This document shows, in pieces, positions 43,960-52,580 of a stretch of 64,000 nucleotides of DNA. The position numbers and the translations under genes are program-made. Positions within the stretch are counted from its first letter, which is position 1; each line of letters begins with the position of its first letter. The notes beneath the pieces were generated by a model. It searched no databases and had not been told where the DNA came from. It was given only the letters and a program-made list of their open reading frames with translations. The DNA is taken from positions 620,001-684,000 of the forward strand of contig NZ_JAJDOP010000003.1 of NCBI RefSeq assembly GCF_020595095.1. Reading direction: 5' to 3'. This DNA is from Microvirga rosea. GTDB taxonomy: Bacteria > Pseudomonadota > Alphaproteobacteria > Rhizobiales > Beijerinckiaceae.

Positions 43960-44562
43960 TCATCTAAGCCGCGTTTCGCGCATAGACTGCCTTTCGTCGA
44001 AACGTGCGTACCATTCCCCTGCAGCCGGATAATGATCCCGCCAGCCGAGGTCTTCAAAGCGCAAGTCGAGATAGCCGAGGGCGCATCCAAAGGAGATGGT
44101 CCCGATATCAACCCTATCGCCGAGGTTTGGAGCGGCCTTCTCAATGGCTGAAAGCGTGGTTTGGATCTTGTCGATCTGCCCGTCCAACCACCCCTGCCAT
44201 AGTTTCTCCGGCGGCCGAACGGCGCGTTCATATCGGCCGAGGAGAGCGGCATCCAGCAGTCCATCTGCCAGGGATTGCTCGACTAAGACCTCCCAGCGCT
44301 GCTCGCCCGAGGGAAAAATCGAACCACCTTCCAGATCATTCAGGTACTCGCAGATGACACGGCTGTCTGCCAGCACGCGGCCGTCCTCCAGCATCAGCGT
44401 CGGCACCTGGCCGAGGGGATTGTGGGTGATGATTGACTTGTCCCGGTTGACAGGATGAGCCGCGCAAGCAACACGCTCGATCTGCTCGGCGAGGCCCAAT
44501 TCATGGGCAACGACAAGAACTTTGCGAACGAATGGCGAGGTTGGAGAGTAAAACAGCTTCAT
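43960..44562 (-). CDS. Glutathione S-transferase family protein
   Basis: A 200-residue GST. The N-terminal thioredoxin-like domain reads MKLFYSPTSPFVRKVLVVAHELGL, with the catalytic-type Ser/Cys region at residues 7-9, then NPLGQVPTLMLEDGRVLADSRVICEYL, whose VP and DS motifs bind the gamma-glutamyl part of glutathione. The C-terminal all-alpha domain follows from about residue 85. This type is close to YibF-like/beta-class GSTs and conjugates, isomerises or reduces electrophiles. It is the last gene of the operon headed by the SDR at 52581 and lies 32 bp after the KstD-like gene, so a role in the same pathway (for example opening or detoxifying an epoxide or enone) is plausible but unproven. 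Confidence 0.88.
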   Translation of the reverse strand: MKLFYSPTSPFVRKVLVVAHELGLAEQIERVACAAHPVNRDKSIITHNPLGQVPTLMLEDGRVLADSRVICEYLNDLEGGSIFPSGEQRWEVLVEQSLADGLLDAALLGRYERAVRPPEKLWQGWLDGQIDKIQTTLSAIEKAAPNLGDRVDIGTISFGCALGYLDLRFEDLGWRDHYPAAGEWYARFDERQSMRETRLR

Positions 44563-44594
44563 GTCAGTGGATGCTCGCTATCGGATGTGATGGA

Positions 44595-46304
44595 TCAGGC
44601 GGCGGTACGGGCGAGTTCTTGGCCGGCGATATAACCGAAAGTCAAAGCGGGCCCCAGCGTGATGCCGGCCCCCGGATAGGCTCCGGCCATGATCGAGTTC
44701 ATATCATTGCCGCAAGCAAACAATCCCAGAATAGGCTCGCCGTTTCTGTCGAGAACGCGCGCCTTGGCGTCGACCTTAAGGCCCGCAGCCGTTCCAATAT
44801 CGCCCGGCCAGACGTGAACCGCATAGAATGGCGCCGTTGCAATCGGCCCAAGACATGGATTGGGTTTGTGCGCAGGATCACCCAGATAACGGTTATACGC
44901 ACTTGAACCCTTGCCGAACTCGGGATCCTGTCCGGAAGCCGCATAGTCGTTCATTCGCCGCACAGTCTCCGATAAGGTCTCGGCATTGATGCCCAGCTTT
45001 TCGGCCAGTTCATTGATAGTGCCGGCCTCAATAAGATAGCCAGCCTCGACGAAAGGACGCAGGCGGCGCAGACCGGGGCGAACCAGACCCAGCCCATACC
45101 GGCGAATAAAAGGACGATCACAGATCAGAATGGCGGGAACTGTCGGAGCGCTCTCATGGGAACGATGCATTGCTTCGACGAATTCGTGGTACGAGGTCGC
45201 CTCGTTGACGAAACGCCGACCTGCCGCATTCACGGCCAAGAGTCCTGGTTTCTGTCGGTCGAGGATCAGGTGAGGAAATCGGATCTCCGTCCCATCCTTC
45301 CGCCGAAGTGTTGAAACGGGGGCCCAAAAGGCATTCCCGACATTGTCCCCGTCGACCGCCCCACCCACCTCGATGGCCAGCCTGATACCATCTCCCGTAT
45401 TGGCGGCTGGAGCCATGGATTTGTGTTTGTCGGCGAACGGAATGAACTGTGAGCGCATTGCATCATTGGCCGGGAAGCCTCCAGCGGCCAGGACGACGCC
45501 GCGGCGTGCACCGATTGCGACCATCTGCCCGTCTTTCTCGACGAGAGCTCCGGCCACTCGGTCATTGGCGACGATCAGCTTTCTGGCGGATGTCCGCGTG
45601 TACAGGACGATGTTCGCATCAATTGCGGACTTCAGAAGCCTTCCTGCCAGAGCATTCCCCATAAGCAGGCGTGTCCCCCGGGGATAGGACACTCGATCGG
45701 CAAAGTACCGAAAGAGGATTTTCATTCCGTGCTGGAAATTCGCCAGGGATTTTGGCATGCCCAGCAGGGCGTCGATATCCTTCCTGTTCACCATCATTCC
45801 GCCGAAGGCCAAAAACTCCTTCAACGGAGGACGAAGGAGTTCAAAGCTTCTGCCCAGAACTCTTCCGTCAAACGGCGCAGGGTCGATGGTCCGGCCGCCG
45901 AGAGAGGCGCCTGGAATCTCGGGACGATAATCTGGTGAGTAGGCACGAGCCTGGAAGATGACGTCGGTTTCCTGCTCCATGAACGCTACCATACGCGGGC
46001 CATTCTCAAGGAATGCCTCAATGAGGTCCTGTCGAAGACGATTGCCGAGGATCGCGCGGAGATAGGAGATGACTTGCCCATCGTCATCCTCCAGTCCGAC
46101 ATCGGCAAGATGCGGATTCTTGGGAATCCACACGGCGCCACCTGATATGGCCGTGCTACCTCCGATCCATGCTGTCTTTTCGATGACGACCACATCGAGG
46201 CCGGCTTTGCGAGCCGTCAAGGCGGCCGCCATTCCGCCAGCTCCGGAGCCTATGACAACGACATCGTACGTCTCATCGAACCTTTCCGTTCCGTCGCTCA
46301 TCAT
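44595..46304 (-). CDS. FAD-dependent dehydrogenase, 3-ketosteroid-delta1-dehydrogenase-like
   Basis: A flavoprotein of about 569 residues. The dinucleotide fold is VVVIGSGAGGMAAALTARKAGLDVVVIEK, then WIGGSTAISGGAVWIP, and the C-terminus has the KstD-type AGAYPGAGITLGPALTFGYIAGQELA. Length and both end motifs fit the KstD/fumarate-reductase flavoprotein family. These enzymes introduce a 1,2-double bond in 3-keto substrates such as steroids or cyclohexanones. The start is the ATG at 46304 or 46301; an upstream in-frame ATG at 46319 overlaps the preceding gene. The context (Liv transporter, three SDRs, GST) suggests degradation of a cyclic ketone-type compound, but the substrate is unknown. Confidence 0.88.
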   Translation of the reverse strand: MMSDGTERFDETYDVVVIGSGAGGMAAALTARKAGLDVVVIEKTAWIGGSTAISGGAVWIPKNPHLADVGLEDDDGQVISYLRAILGNRLRQDLIEAFLENGPRMVAFMEQETDVIFQARAYSPDYRPEIPGASLGGRTIDPAPFDGRVLGRSFELLRPPLKEFLAFGGMMVNRKDIDALLGMPKSLANFQHGMKILFRYFADRVSYPRGTRLLMGNALAGRLLKSAIDANIVLYTRTSARKLIVANDRVAGALVEKDGQMVAIGARRGVVLAAGGFPANDAMRSQFIPFADKHKSMAPAANTGDGIRLAIEVGGAVDGDNVGNAFWAPVSTLRRKDGTEIRFPHLILDRQKPGLLAVNAAGRRFVNEATSYHEFVEAMHRSHESAPTVPAILICDRPFIRRYGLGLVRPGLRRLRPFVEAGYLIEAGTINELAEKLGINAETLSETVRRMNDYAASGQDPEFGKGSSAYNRYLGDPAHKPNPCLGPIATAPFYAVHVWPGDIGTAAGLKVDAKARVLDRNGEPILGLFACGNDMNSIMAGAYPGAGITLGPALTFGYIAGQELARTAA

Positions 46305-46315
46305 ACAATCTCTTT

Positions 46316-47065
46316 TCAAAGGCCCATGCCCCCGCCTAATGACTTGCCGCCATCCACCAAAAGAACCTGACCAGTGATGAAGTCGGTTCCAGGGGATGCG
46401 AGGAAAGCAACGGCATTTGCAATGTCCTCTGGACGCCCGGCCTTCCCTGTTGGCTGAATTGCCAGTTGTGCAGCCATCCGCTCTGGAGTTAAGGCAGCCA
46501 GCAACGGCGTATCGATCAATCCGGGAGCTACCGCATTCACAAGGATCCCATGCCCGGCAAGCTCCATCGCCATCGCCCGGGTGAAGCCGACGACGGCAGC
46601 CTTTGAGGCGACATAGTGGGCGTGGTTCCTAGCGCCCAGGAATGCGCGGGACGCGATATTGACGATTTTGCTCCCGGGGAGCATCCGCTCCGCGGCGGCT
46701 TGGGAAAGCGCGAACATTGCGACGAGATTGATTTCATACGCGCGCCGAAAGTCCTCGGATGTGAGATCGAAGAAGCTCCGCTCGTCGAAGATCCCTGCAT
46801 TATTCACCACAGCCGATAGAGATGGAAGCCGCGTCACAAGCAAGCGAACGGAGTTGTGATCGGTAAGATCGATACATTCGGCCTGCGCAGATAGACCTTT
46901 CCCATTGAGCTCTTTCGCGGCGGTCTCGGTGGCCGTTTCGTCACGATCCAGGATCACGACGTGGAAACCATCACCGGCAAGACGTTCACTGATGGCGCGT
47001 CCGATACCACGGGCGCCGCCCGTCACAAGCGCAACTGGTCTGTCGTCGGATTGTGTACCGTTCAA
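46316..47065 (-). CDS. SDR-family oxidoreductase
   Basis: A 249-residue classical SDR: TGGARGIG cofactor loop, LDRDE (acidic, NAD-favouring), NNAGIF, IASRAF with the catalytic Ser position, HYVASK (Tyr-x3-Lys), and ITGQVLLVDGG near the C-terminus. It begins 4 bp inside the end of the following upstream gene (start ATG at 47065 overlaps the SDR stop at 47062). It is the eighth of ten genes in the operon. As with its neighbour it may oxidise a hydroxyl intermediate to the ketone used by the KstD-like enzyme (inference). Confidence 0.92.
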   Translation of the reverse strand: MNGTQSDDRPVALVTGGARGIGRAISERLAGDGFHVVILDRDETATETAAKELNGKGLSAQAECIDLTDHNSVRLLVTRLPSLSAVVNNAGIFDERSFFDLTSEDFRRAYEINLVAMFALSQAAAERMLPGSKIVNIASRAFLGARNHAHYVASKAAVVGFTRAMAMELAGHGILVNAVAPGLIDTPLLAALTPERMAAQLAIQPTGKAGRPEDIANAVAFLASPGTDFITGQVLLVDGGKSLGGGMGL

Positions 47066-47883
47066 GCGTTCTCTCCTGAATTTGCAGACCCTGACTTCAT
47101 GGCGAAGTCAGCCCCATGCCTGTGTGTGAGAAAGCCTGCCGTAAGCCCCCCATCGACCTCGAGCACTGCCCCGTTCACATAGGCCGCATCGTCCGAAAGC
47201 AGGAAGGCGGCCGCAGCGGCGATTTCATGAGCCTGCGCCAACCGTCCAAGCGGCGTGCGGTCGAGCATCACATGGTTAAGGAAATCCTCAGGGATGCCAT
47301 CCCGGATCATTGGGGTATCCACCCCATTTGGGGCAACTGCATTAACGCGCAAACCACGTCTGCCCCACTCGGTAGCAAGTGTCTTTGTCAGGCCGACGAG
47401 ACCCCATTTCGAGGCCGCATAGTTGGCTCGTCCAGGCTGACCGCCGAGGCTGGTAATCGACGCAATGTTAACGATCGCGCCTCTGCCATGAGTGAGCATA
47501 ACCCTACCGACAGCGCGGCATACGTAGAAGACACCCGTCAAATTGACGTCAATCACCGCCGTCCAATCGTCGTCGCGCATGAATTCCGCAGGTTGGGCTC
47601 GCGCAATTCCCGCACAGGGAACAGCTCCCCATAAAGGGCCTAACGTGTGCTCGATTTCCGCGACAAAGCCCTCGATGTGCTCTGATTTCCGGGTATCGAG
47701 CACTCGTGCCAGCACCGGTGTTTTCCGATCACCGAGCTCCTGCTGCAGATCTTTCAGCCCCTTGCAATCCAGATCTGCCAAGGCGATTGCCGCACCCTCT
47801 GCCGCAAGCCGCCTTGCGGTCGCTGCACCAATGCCGCGGGCAGCGCCTGTTATCAGATAGGTCCGCCCCTCAAAACGTTCCAT
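47062..47883 (-). CDS. SDR-family oxidoreductase
   Basis: A 273-residue classical SDR: TGAARGIGAA, ADLDCKG, CAGIA (replacing NNAG), NIASITSLGG with catalytic Ser, NYAASK (Tyr-x3-Lys) and VNGAVLEVDGGLTAGF. The NNAG-type Asn is replaced by the variant CAGI, a common alternative. The start ATG at 47883 is 3 bp after the stop of livF (47887). Two adjacent SDRs in one operon suggest sequential or stereo-specific oxidations. Confidence 0.9.
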   Translation of the reverse strand: MERFEGRTYLITGAARGIGAATARRLAAEGAAIALADLDCKGLKDLQQELGDRKTPVLARVLDTRKSEHIEGFVAEIEHTLGPLWGAVPCAGIARAQPAEFMRDDDWTAVIDVNLTGVFYVCRAVGRVMLTHGRGAIVNIASITSLGGQPGRANYAASKWGLVGLTKTLATEWGRRGLRVNAVAPNGVDTPMIRDGIPEDFLNHVMLDRTPLGRLAQAHEIAAAAAFLLSDDAAYVNGAVLEVDGGLTAGFLTHRHGADFAMKSGSANSGENA

Positions 47884-47886
47884 GCC

Positions 47887-48600
47887 TCAGTGCCCGAGAT
47901 AGGTCCGCCGTACGCTGTCGTCGCGCCTTAACTGCTCCGATGGACCCTGAAGAGCCATCTCGCCGTTCTCCAGGATATAGGCATATCTCGAGCATGTGAG
48001 AGCGACGGCGGCGTTCTGCTCGACGAGTAGAATGGTAAGGCCATCCTTGTTCAGGCGATCGATGATCCCGAAGATCTGCTGCACGAGAACCGGCGACAGG
48101 CCAAGAGATGGCTCGTCCAGAAGGAGGAGTCGCGGACGCGCCATAAGGGCACGTCCGATGAGGAGCATTTGCTGTTCACCGCCCGATAGGGTGCCGGCCC
48201 TTTGATGCAACCGCTCCCTAATCTTGGGGAAATAGTCGAGAACCCGCTCAAAATCGTTCCGGACAGCAGCGGTATCCTTGCGTCTATATGCTCCCATTTC
48301 GAGATTCTCTCGAACACTCATGTCCCGGAAGACCTCACGCCCCTCAGGAACCTGCACAATTCCGCCTTCCACCACCTGGTGAGATGCACGGTTCTCGATA
48401 GCTTTTCCGTCAAACCAGATATTACCTGACGTCACGGGCACCAAACGCGAGATTGTGTTTAAGGTCGTCGTCTTTCCAGCACCGTTACTTCCGAGCAGAG
48501 CGACGATGCTGCCTTCCGGGACCTGGAGCGATACGTTCGACAGGGCCTGAATGCGGCCATAAGAAGCGGAGATCCCAGCCAACTCGAGAAGATCAGGCAT
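47887..48600 (-). CDS. livF: Branched-chain-amino-acid-type ABC transporter ATPase (LivF)
   Basis: A 237-residue ATPase. Walker A GSNGAGKTT, signature LSGGEQQ, Walker B LLLLDEPSLGLSP and the C-terminal VEQNAAVAL match LivF. It energises the importer with LivG and the LivHM permeases. Its start overlaps the livG stop by 8 bp. Liv-type systems often serve aromatic and other organic substrates, not only amino acids. Confidence 0.94.
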   Translation of the reverse strand: MPDLLELAGISASYGRIQALSNVSLQVPEGSIVALLGSNGAGKTTTLNTISRLVPVTSGNIWFDGKAIENRASHQVVEGGIVQVPEGREVFRDMSVRENLEMGAYRRKDTAAVRNDFERVLDYFPKIRERLHQRAGTLSGGEQQMLLIGRALMARPRLLLLDEPSLGLSPVLVQQIFGIIDRLNKDGLTILLVEQNAAVALTCSRYAYILENGEMALQGPSEQLRRDDSVRRTYLGH

Positions 48601-49354
48601 TGATCATCTCCTGCCCTAGATAAGCTTCGATGACGGAAGAATCGTTACGAACCTCCTCCGGCGTTCCTTCGGCGATTTTCGTGCCAAAGTTCAAAACAGT
48701 AACTTTGTGGGAGATCGCCATCACGAGCTGCATGACATGCTCCACAAGCAGAATTGTTATTCCTTCGCGGTTGCACAGATCCGTGAGCAGCGCGTCCAGA
48801 GCTGCAATCTCTCGGTTCCGCAGACCTGCTGCAGGCTCGTCAAGCAAGAGAAGACGTGGGCGGATGGCCAAAGCGCGCGCAAGCTCCAGAAGCTTCTGGT
48901 GACCGAAATCGAGATTGCGCGCGCAGGCGTTGCGATAGGCAGACAAACCGGTGCGTTCGAGAAGCCGTTCCACATGATCGACGACGCTGGCCGGGCAAGC
49001 GGATAATGCATCGCCCCATGTCTTGCCTGCGTGGACATGGGCGCCAATCATTACATTCTCAAAAACCGTAAGCTCACCGAACAACTCCAGATTCTGGAAA
49101 GTTCTCGCGACGCCAAGCCCAGCCATGCGGCTCGCAGGCATGTTCGTCACATCGACGCCGTCCAGGAGAATCCTGCCAGTAGTCGGTTGGTAGAACCGTG
49201 AAATGCAGTTGAATGTCGTCGACTTACCAGCGCCGTTCGGTCCGATCAGAGCGTGAATGGTGCCACGCTGTACGGCGATATTGAATCGATTGACTGCCGT
49301 AAGGCCGCCGAATTTGACCGTTAGATCTTCGACTTGGAGCAGATAATCAGCCAC
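48593..49354 (-). CDS. livG: Branched-chain-amino-acid-type ABC transporter ATPase (LivG)
   Basis: A 253-residue ATPase of the LivG group: GPNGAGKSTTFN Walker A, the RTFQNLELF segment typical of LivG, LLLLDEPAAGL Walker B and LVEHVMQLVM. The GTG at 49354 was chosen as start because GGGGAGAGTGTTCC precedes it and it overlaps the livM stop by 8 bp; the longer frame to 49408 has no such site. The signature LSGGQ position reads LDFGHQKLLELARAL, with LDFG replacing LSGG, common in LivG proteins. Confidence 0.93.
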   Translation of the reverse strand: MADYLLQVEDLTVKFGGLTAVNRFNIAVQRGTIHALIGPNGAGKSTTFNCISRFYQPTTGRILLDGVDVTNMPASRMAGLGVARTFQNLELFGELTVFENVMIGAHVHAGKTWGDALSACPASVVDHVERLLERTGLSAYRNACARNLDFGHQKLLELARALAIRPRLLLLDEPAAGLRNREIAALDALLTDLCNREGITILLVEHVMQLVMAISHKVTVLNFGTKIAEGTPEEVRNDSSVIEAYLGQEMINA

Positions 49355-50357
49355 GGAACACTCTCCCCGCCTTGTCGTGGATGAAAGCGAAGAGACCTCG
49401 AGGCGCATACATCATGAAAACGATCAGGATGAGGCCATAGATAATCTCCTGATAGGACGGTGTCTGGCGTAGGAACTCGGATATGAGGCCGAACACAACG
49501 GCTCCGCCCACTGCGCCTGCTATAGAACCAAGCCCACCGACCACGACCATCGTCAGCACCAGGATCGTCGTCTGAAAACCGAGGCTGTCCGGATGGATAT
49601 AGGTGGAGAATGTCGCAAACATGCTACCCGCGACACCTGCGTAGAAGGCGGATAGCCCGAAAGCCGTGACCTTAGCCCGGCGGACGGGAATCCCCATTGC
49701 CATGGCGGCAACTTCGGATTCCCGAACAGCTCTGAATGAGCGACCCAGGCGAGACCGTGAAATCAGGATCGTCAGCAGAAGCATCAACAGGGTTGTGATC
49801 GCGACGACAGGATAGGCCTGCTTGTCGCTCAGGATTTCCAAGGTACCGAGGCGGGCCGGGCTGATACGCAGGCCGTTCGGCCCTCCGGTCACCTTGTCCC
49901 AGTTCAGAAAGACCCACTGCAAGGCTTCGCCGAATGCGAAAGTGGCGAGGGCCAGATAGATGTCGCGCATACAAAGCGCGACTGCGCCAATGACCACACC
50001 GACGGCTCCCGCAATCAGTCCGGCCAGGAGCATTGACATCGGAAAGGGCCATCCGAAGGCATTTCCTGCCAATCCGCTCGTGTAGATCCCGATGCCGTAG
50101 AAGGCCGCATGGGCCAGGGCAAACTGCCCCGTTTCTCCGATCACCAGGTGAAGTCCAAGACACAGCACCACAAAGACAAGAAGAAGATTGGCGATATAGA
50201 GAACGTACCCGGTCACCACGAAGGGCAAGAAAATCAATACCGCGGTCGTTAGCGCCAACAGGCCGATGCGCGCTGGCGACACATTGCTGCGTGCGGTCCA
50301 ACGTGCCGGCGGACTGGCCTCAGACCTTGAAAGCATGGCGGCTGCCTTATCGGACAT
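49347..50357 (-). CDS. livM: Branched-chain-amino-acid-type ABC transporter permease (LivM)
   Basis: A 336-residue permease with about nine to ten membrane segments. The stretch LGLHLVIGETGQFALAHAAFYGIGIYTSGL and the downstream FGLSAFYAGVAGSMFATFSTYIHPDSLGFQTTILVLTMVVVGGLGSIAGAVGGA are characteristic of LivM. Start ATG at 50357, five bp after the livH stop codon region at 50362. Confidence 0.93.
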   Translation of the reverse strand: MSDKAAAMLSRSEASPPARWTARSNVSPARIGLLALTTAVLIFLPFVVTGYVLYIANLLLVFVVLCLGLHLVIGETGQFALAHAAFYGIGIYTSGLAGNAFGWPFPMSMLLAGLIAGAVGVVIGAVALCMRDIYLALATFAFGEALQWVFLNWDKVTGGPNGLRISPARLGTLEILSDKQAYPVVAITTLLMLLLTILISRSRLGRSFRAVRESEVAAMAMGIPVRRAKVTAFGLSAFYAGVAGSMFATFSTYIHPDSLGFQTTILVLTMVVVGGLGSIAGAVGGAVVFGLISEFLRQTPSYQEIIYGLILIVFMMYAPRGLFAFIHDKAGRVFRG

Positions 50358-50361
50358 GAGC

Positions 50362-51264
50362 TCAGACCTTCTTGATTTCGACGCGGCCGCCGAACAGCCC
50401 CTGCGGCCTGATTACAAGCACGAGCATGATGGCGAGGAACGGCGCGAGTACGATGGCCCGGGAGGCCACGAAAAGGCCTACGAGGTTCTCGATGATGCCG
50501 ATCAAGAAACCTCCGACGACCGCTCCGGGCAGGCTGGTGAAACCGCCGACGATGGCGGCGGCGAATCCCAGAGTGACAATGGATCCCATATCTGCGGTCA
50601 TCAGGACTTTGGGTGAGATCAACAGTGCCGCAACGGCCGAGATCGCGCCGGACAGACCCCACACGATCATGTGGATTCGCGTGAGATCGACGCCGACAAG
50701 CTGTGCCGCCTTAGGGTTCATGCCAACAGCTCGCATGGCTCGTCCAATCTTCGTATACTTGAACATCCAGAAGAAGGCGGCCATGACGATGATTGCGGTT
50801 GCAAGGATCACCAGATCGAGCGTCGTTACGGATGCCTGCCCAATCAAAATCGACTCCGGCTCGATCACCGGCGGAAAGGAACGCGGCGTATCTCCGAATC
50901 CGGTTTGCCTGACAAAGCCCCGTAGCACATAGGAGAGCCCCAACGTCGCAATAACTAGATTGACAGGGCTTCCGTTCGCCCGCGCCACTTGATTCAGGAT
51001 CAGTCGTCGGAACAGGGCTGCCCCGGCGAAAGCTAACAGGATCGTTGCGGGCATGACGATCCAGAGAGGCAGGCTTCGGAAGACAAGTAAGTAAAGCGCA
51101 ATGTAGGCAGCCGCCATCACCATTTCGCCCTGTGAGAAGTTCGGCACTTCAGATGTCTTGAAAATCACCACAATGGCGAGGGCAAGCAGCGCATATACGC
51201 TGCCGATGATCAGACCAGACGCTACACCCTGCTGCAGAAAAAGAAATGCCACCTCGAGCGTCAT
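50362..51264 (-). CDS. livH: Branched-chain-amino-acid-type ABC transporter permease (LivH)
   Basis: A 300-residue permease with the LivH hallmarks LQQGVASGLIIGSVYALLALAIVVIFKTSEVPNFSQGEMVMAAAYIAL, and a later FKYTKIGRAMRAVGMNPKAAQLVGVDLTRIHMIVWGLSGAISAVAALL. The start has GAGGGCAGC upstream. It lies 70 bp downstream of the binding-protein gene, separated by a hairpin. Confidence 0.94.
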   Translation of the reverse strand: MTLEVAFLFLQQGVASGLIIGSVYALLALAIVVIFKTSEVPNFSQGEMVMAAAYIALYLLVFRSLPLWIVMPATILLAFAGAALFRRLILNQVARANGSPVNLVIATLGLSYVLRGFVRQTGFGDTPRSFPPVIEPESILIGQASVTTLDLVILATAIIVMAAFFWMFKYTKIGRAMRAVGMNPKAAQLVGVDLTRIHMIVWGLSGAISAVAALLISPKVLMTADMGSIVTLGFAAAIVGGFTSLPGAVVGGFLIGIIENLVGLFVASRAIVLAPFLAIMLVLVIRPQGLFGGRVEIKKV

Positions 51265-51295
51265 GCTGCCCTCACTGCGTCACTGGAAGGAGGAG

Positions 51296-51320
51296 CCACG
51301 GGGCTTATCTCGCCCCGCGG
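51296..51320 (-). terminator. Hairpin between the Liv binding-protein and permease genes
   Basis: CCACGGGGC (51296-51304) and GCCCCGCGG (51312-51320) form a 9-bp stem, one pair being a G-U wobble in RNA, with a 7-nt loop. As with the sugar importer, it is placed just after the binding-protein gene, so it may stabilise the upstream mRNA or cause partial termination. Confidence 0.55.
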
Positions 51321-51334
51321 CGATGGTACTGAGC

Positions 51335-52552
51335 TTAACCCTTGTATTTCCAAAGACTCTTGAATGAGCCGGGAATAAGAGTCTGCTGGCTACCATCGAA
51401 CTTCAGGTAGATGGTCGATTCCTGTGCAGCGCGATCATTTGGGCCGAATTCAATTGGTCCAGCCATGACACCGGAGTCGAACTTCTGATTTCGCAGAACT
51501 TCGGCGACCTTCTCCCGGGTCGGGTTGGGACCGGCATCCGTGAGCGCTTTCACGACGGACATAGCAGGGGCGATGCCATATGGCATGTAAGCCTGAGGAT
51601 GATCCGGCTTTGCCGCAAGGTCGGGATAGCTCTCCTTGTACATGTCGTAGACCCACTTGATCTTGGGGCCGCCGGGCACGTCCGCGAGAACGTCCTGAAC
51701 ATAGAAATTCTTCAGCGCGTCCTTACTGCCGACATTTTCCACAAGCTGAGACAGGTTCGCCGTTCCTGTCACCGTGAGCACAATCGGCTTCGTGATGCCA
51801 AGCTCGTAAGCCTTCTTGATGATAAGAGCCGCGGGCTTGGCATAAGTTGTAATGGCAATCGTATCAGGATTAGCAGCGCGCAGCTTGATCAAGGGCGCTG
51901 TAACATCCGTAATATTGGCGTTGATCGACTCGACGGCGAGTTCCACTCCGAGCTGCTTGGCGGTTTCCTGGGCCGCTTCTAGGTTCCAGGCCCCATAGGC
52001 GTCATCATGATTGATGTAGCCAATTTTCTTGGCTTTCAAATGTTGTTTGCCGAAGTCCACGACTGAGCCACCGACCGCATATTGCGAGATCGAGAAGGCG
52101 CCGAAGATGTAATCAGTGGGAGGATACAAGGCGCCGTCGGCGGAGGCGTTGAGCATGACCCAAGGAATCTTGCTGCGAACGACGTAATCCTTCGCCGCCA
52201 CAGCCGCAGCGGAGCATGACCCACCATTGAGCATAAATACCTGATCCTGCTCGACCAGCTTCTTAACTGCCGAAACAAGATCATTTGCGTTGCAGCGGTC
52301 GTCCTCGATCACAAGCTCAATCTGGCGGCCGTGAACACCTCCATCTTTGTTGATCTTGTTGTAGTACATCTTAGCTGCGTTCACGACATCCAGTCCGTAG
52401 GCCATATTGGCGCCGGACAGAGGCGAGAACATGCCGATCTTAATGGTTTTTTCTGTTAGACCGGGCTCCTGTGCACCGGCGGACGAAGCATGAGCGAGCC
52501 CAGCTGCAAGCAGCGCCGCCCCCCAAAAGATCCGAGTTGCTGTACACTTCAT
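51335..52552 (-). CDS. Branched-chain-amino-acid-type ABC transporter substrate-binding protein
   Basis: A 405-residue type I periplasmic binding protein. The signal peptide MKCTATRIFWGAALLAAGLAHASSAGA is cleaved before QEPGLTEKTIKIG. Motifs GMFSPLSGANMAYGLDVVNAAKMYYNKINKDGGVHGRQIELVIEDDRC and the DAYGAWNLEAAQETAKQLGVE loop match the LivK/AmiC family. The receptor is more divergent than true leucine-binding proteins, so the ligand could be an aromatic or alicyclic acid. It is the second gene of the operon, downstream of the SDR at 52581. Confidence 0.9.
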   Translation of the reverse strand: MKCTATRIFWGAALLAAGLAHASSAGAQEPGLTEKTIKIGMFSPLSGANMAYGLDVVNAAKMYYNKINKDGGVHGRQIELVIEDDRCNANDLVSAVKKLVEQDQVFMLNGGSCSAAAVAAKDYVVRSKIPWVMLNASADGALYPPTDYIFGAFSISQYAVGGSVVDFGKQHLKAKKIGYINHDDAYGAWNLEAAQETAKQLGVELAVESINANITDVTAPLIKLRAANPDTIAITTYAKPAALIIKKAYELGITKPIVLTVTGTANLSQLVENVGSKDALKNFYVQDVLADVPGGPKIKWVYDMYKESYPDLAAKPDHPQAYMPYGIAPAMSVVKALTDAGPNPTREKVAEVLRNQKFDSGVMAGPIEFGPNDRAAQESTIYLKFDGSQQTLIPGSFKSLWKYKG

Positions 52553-52580
52553 TCCTTCCTCCCATTTTCGGCCTTAAGGC

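Noticed and set aside
44595-46304. Annotation as succinate dehydrogenase or fumarate reductase flavoprotein
   Set aside because: The length and the C-terminal YPGAGITLGPALTFGY motif match ketosteroid dehydrogenase-like proteins, and no iron-sulfur or membrane-anchor subunits accompany it.
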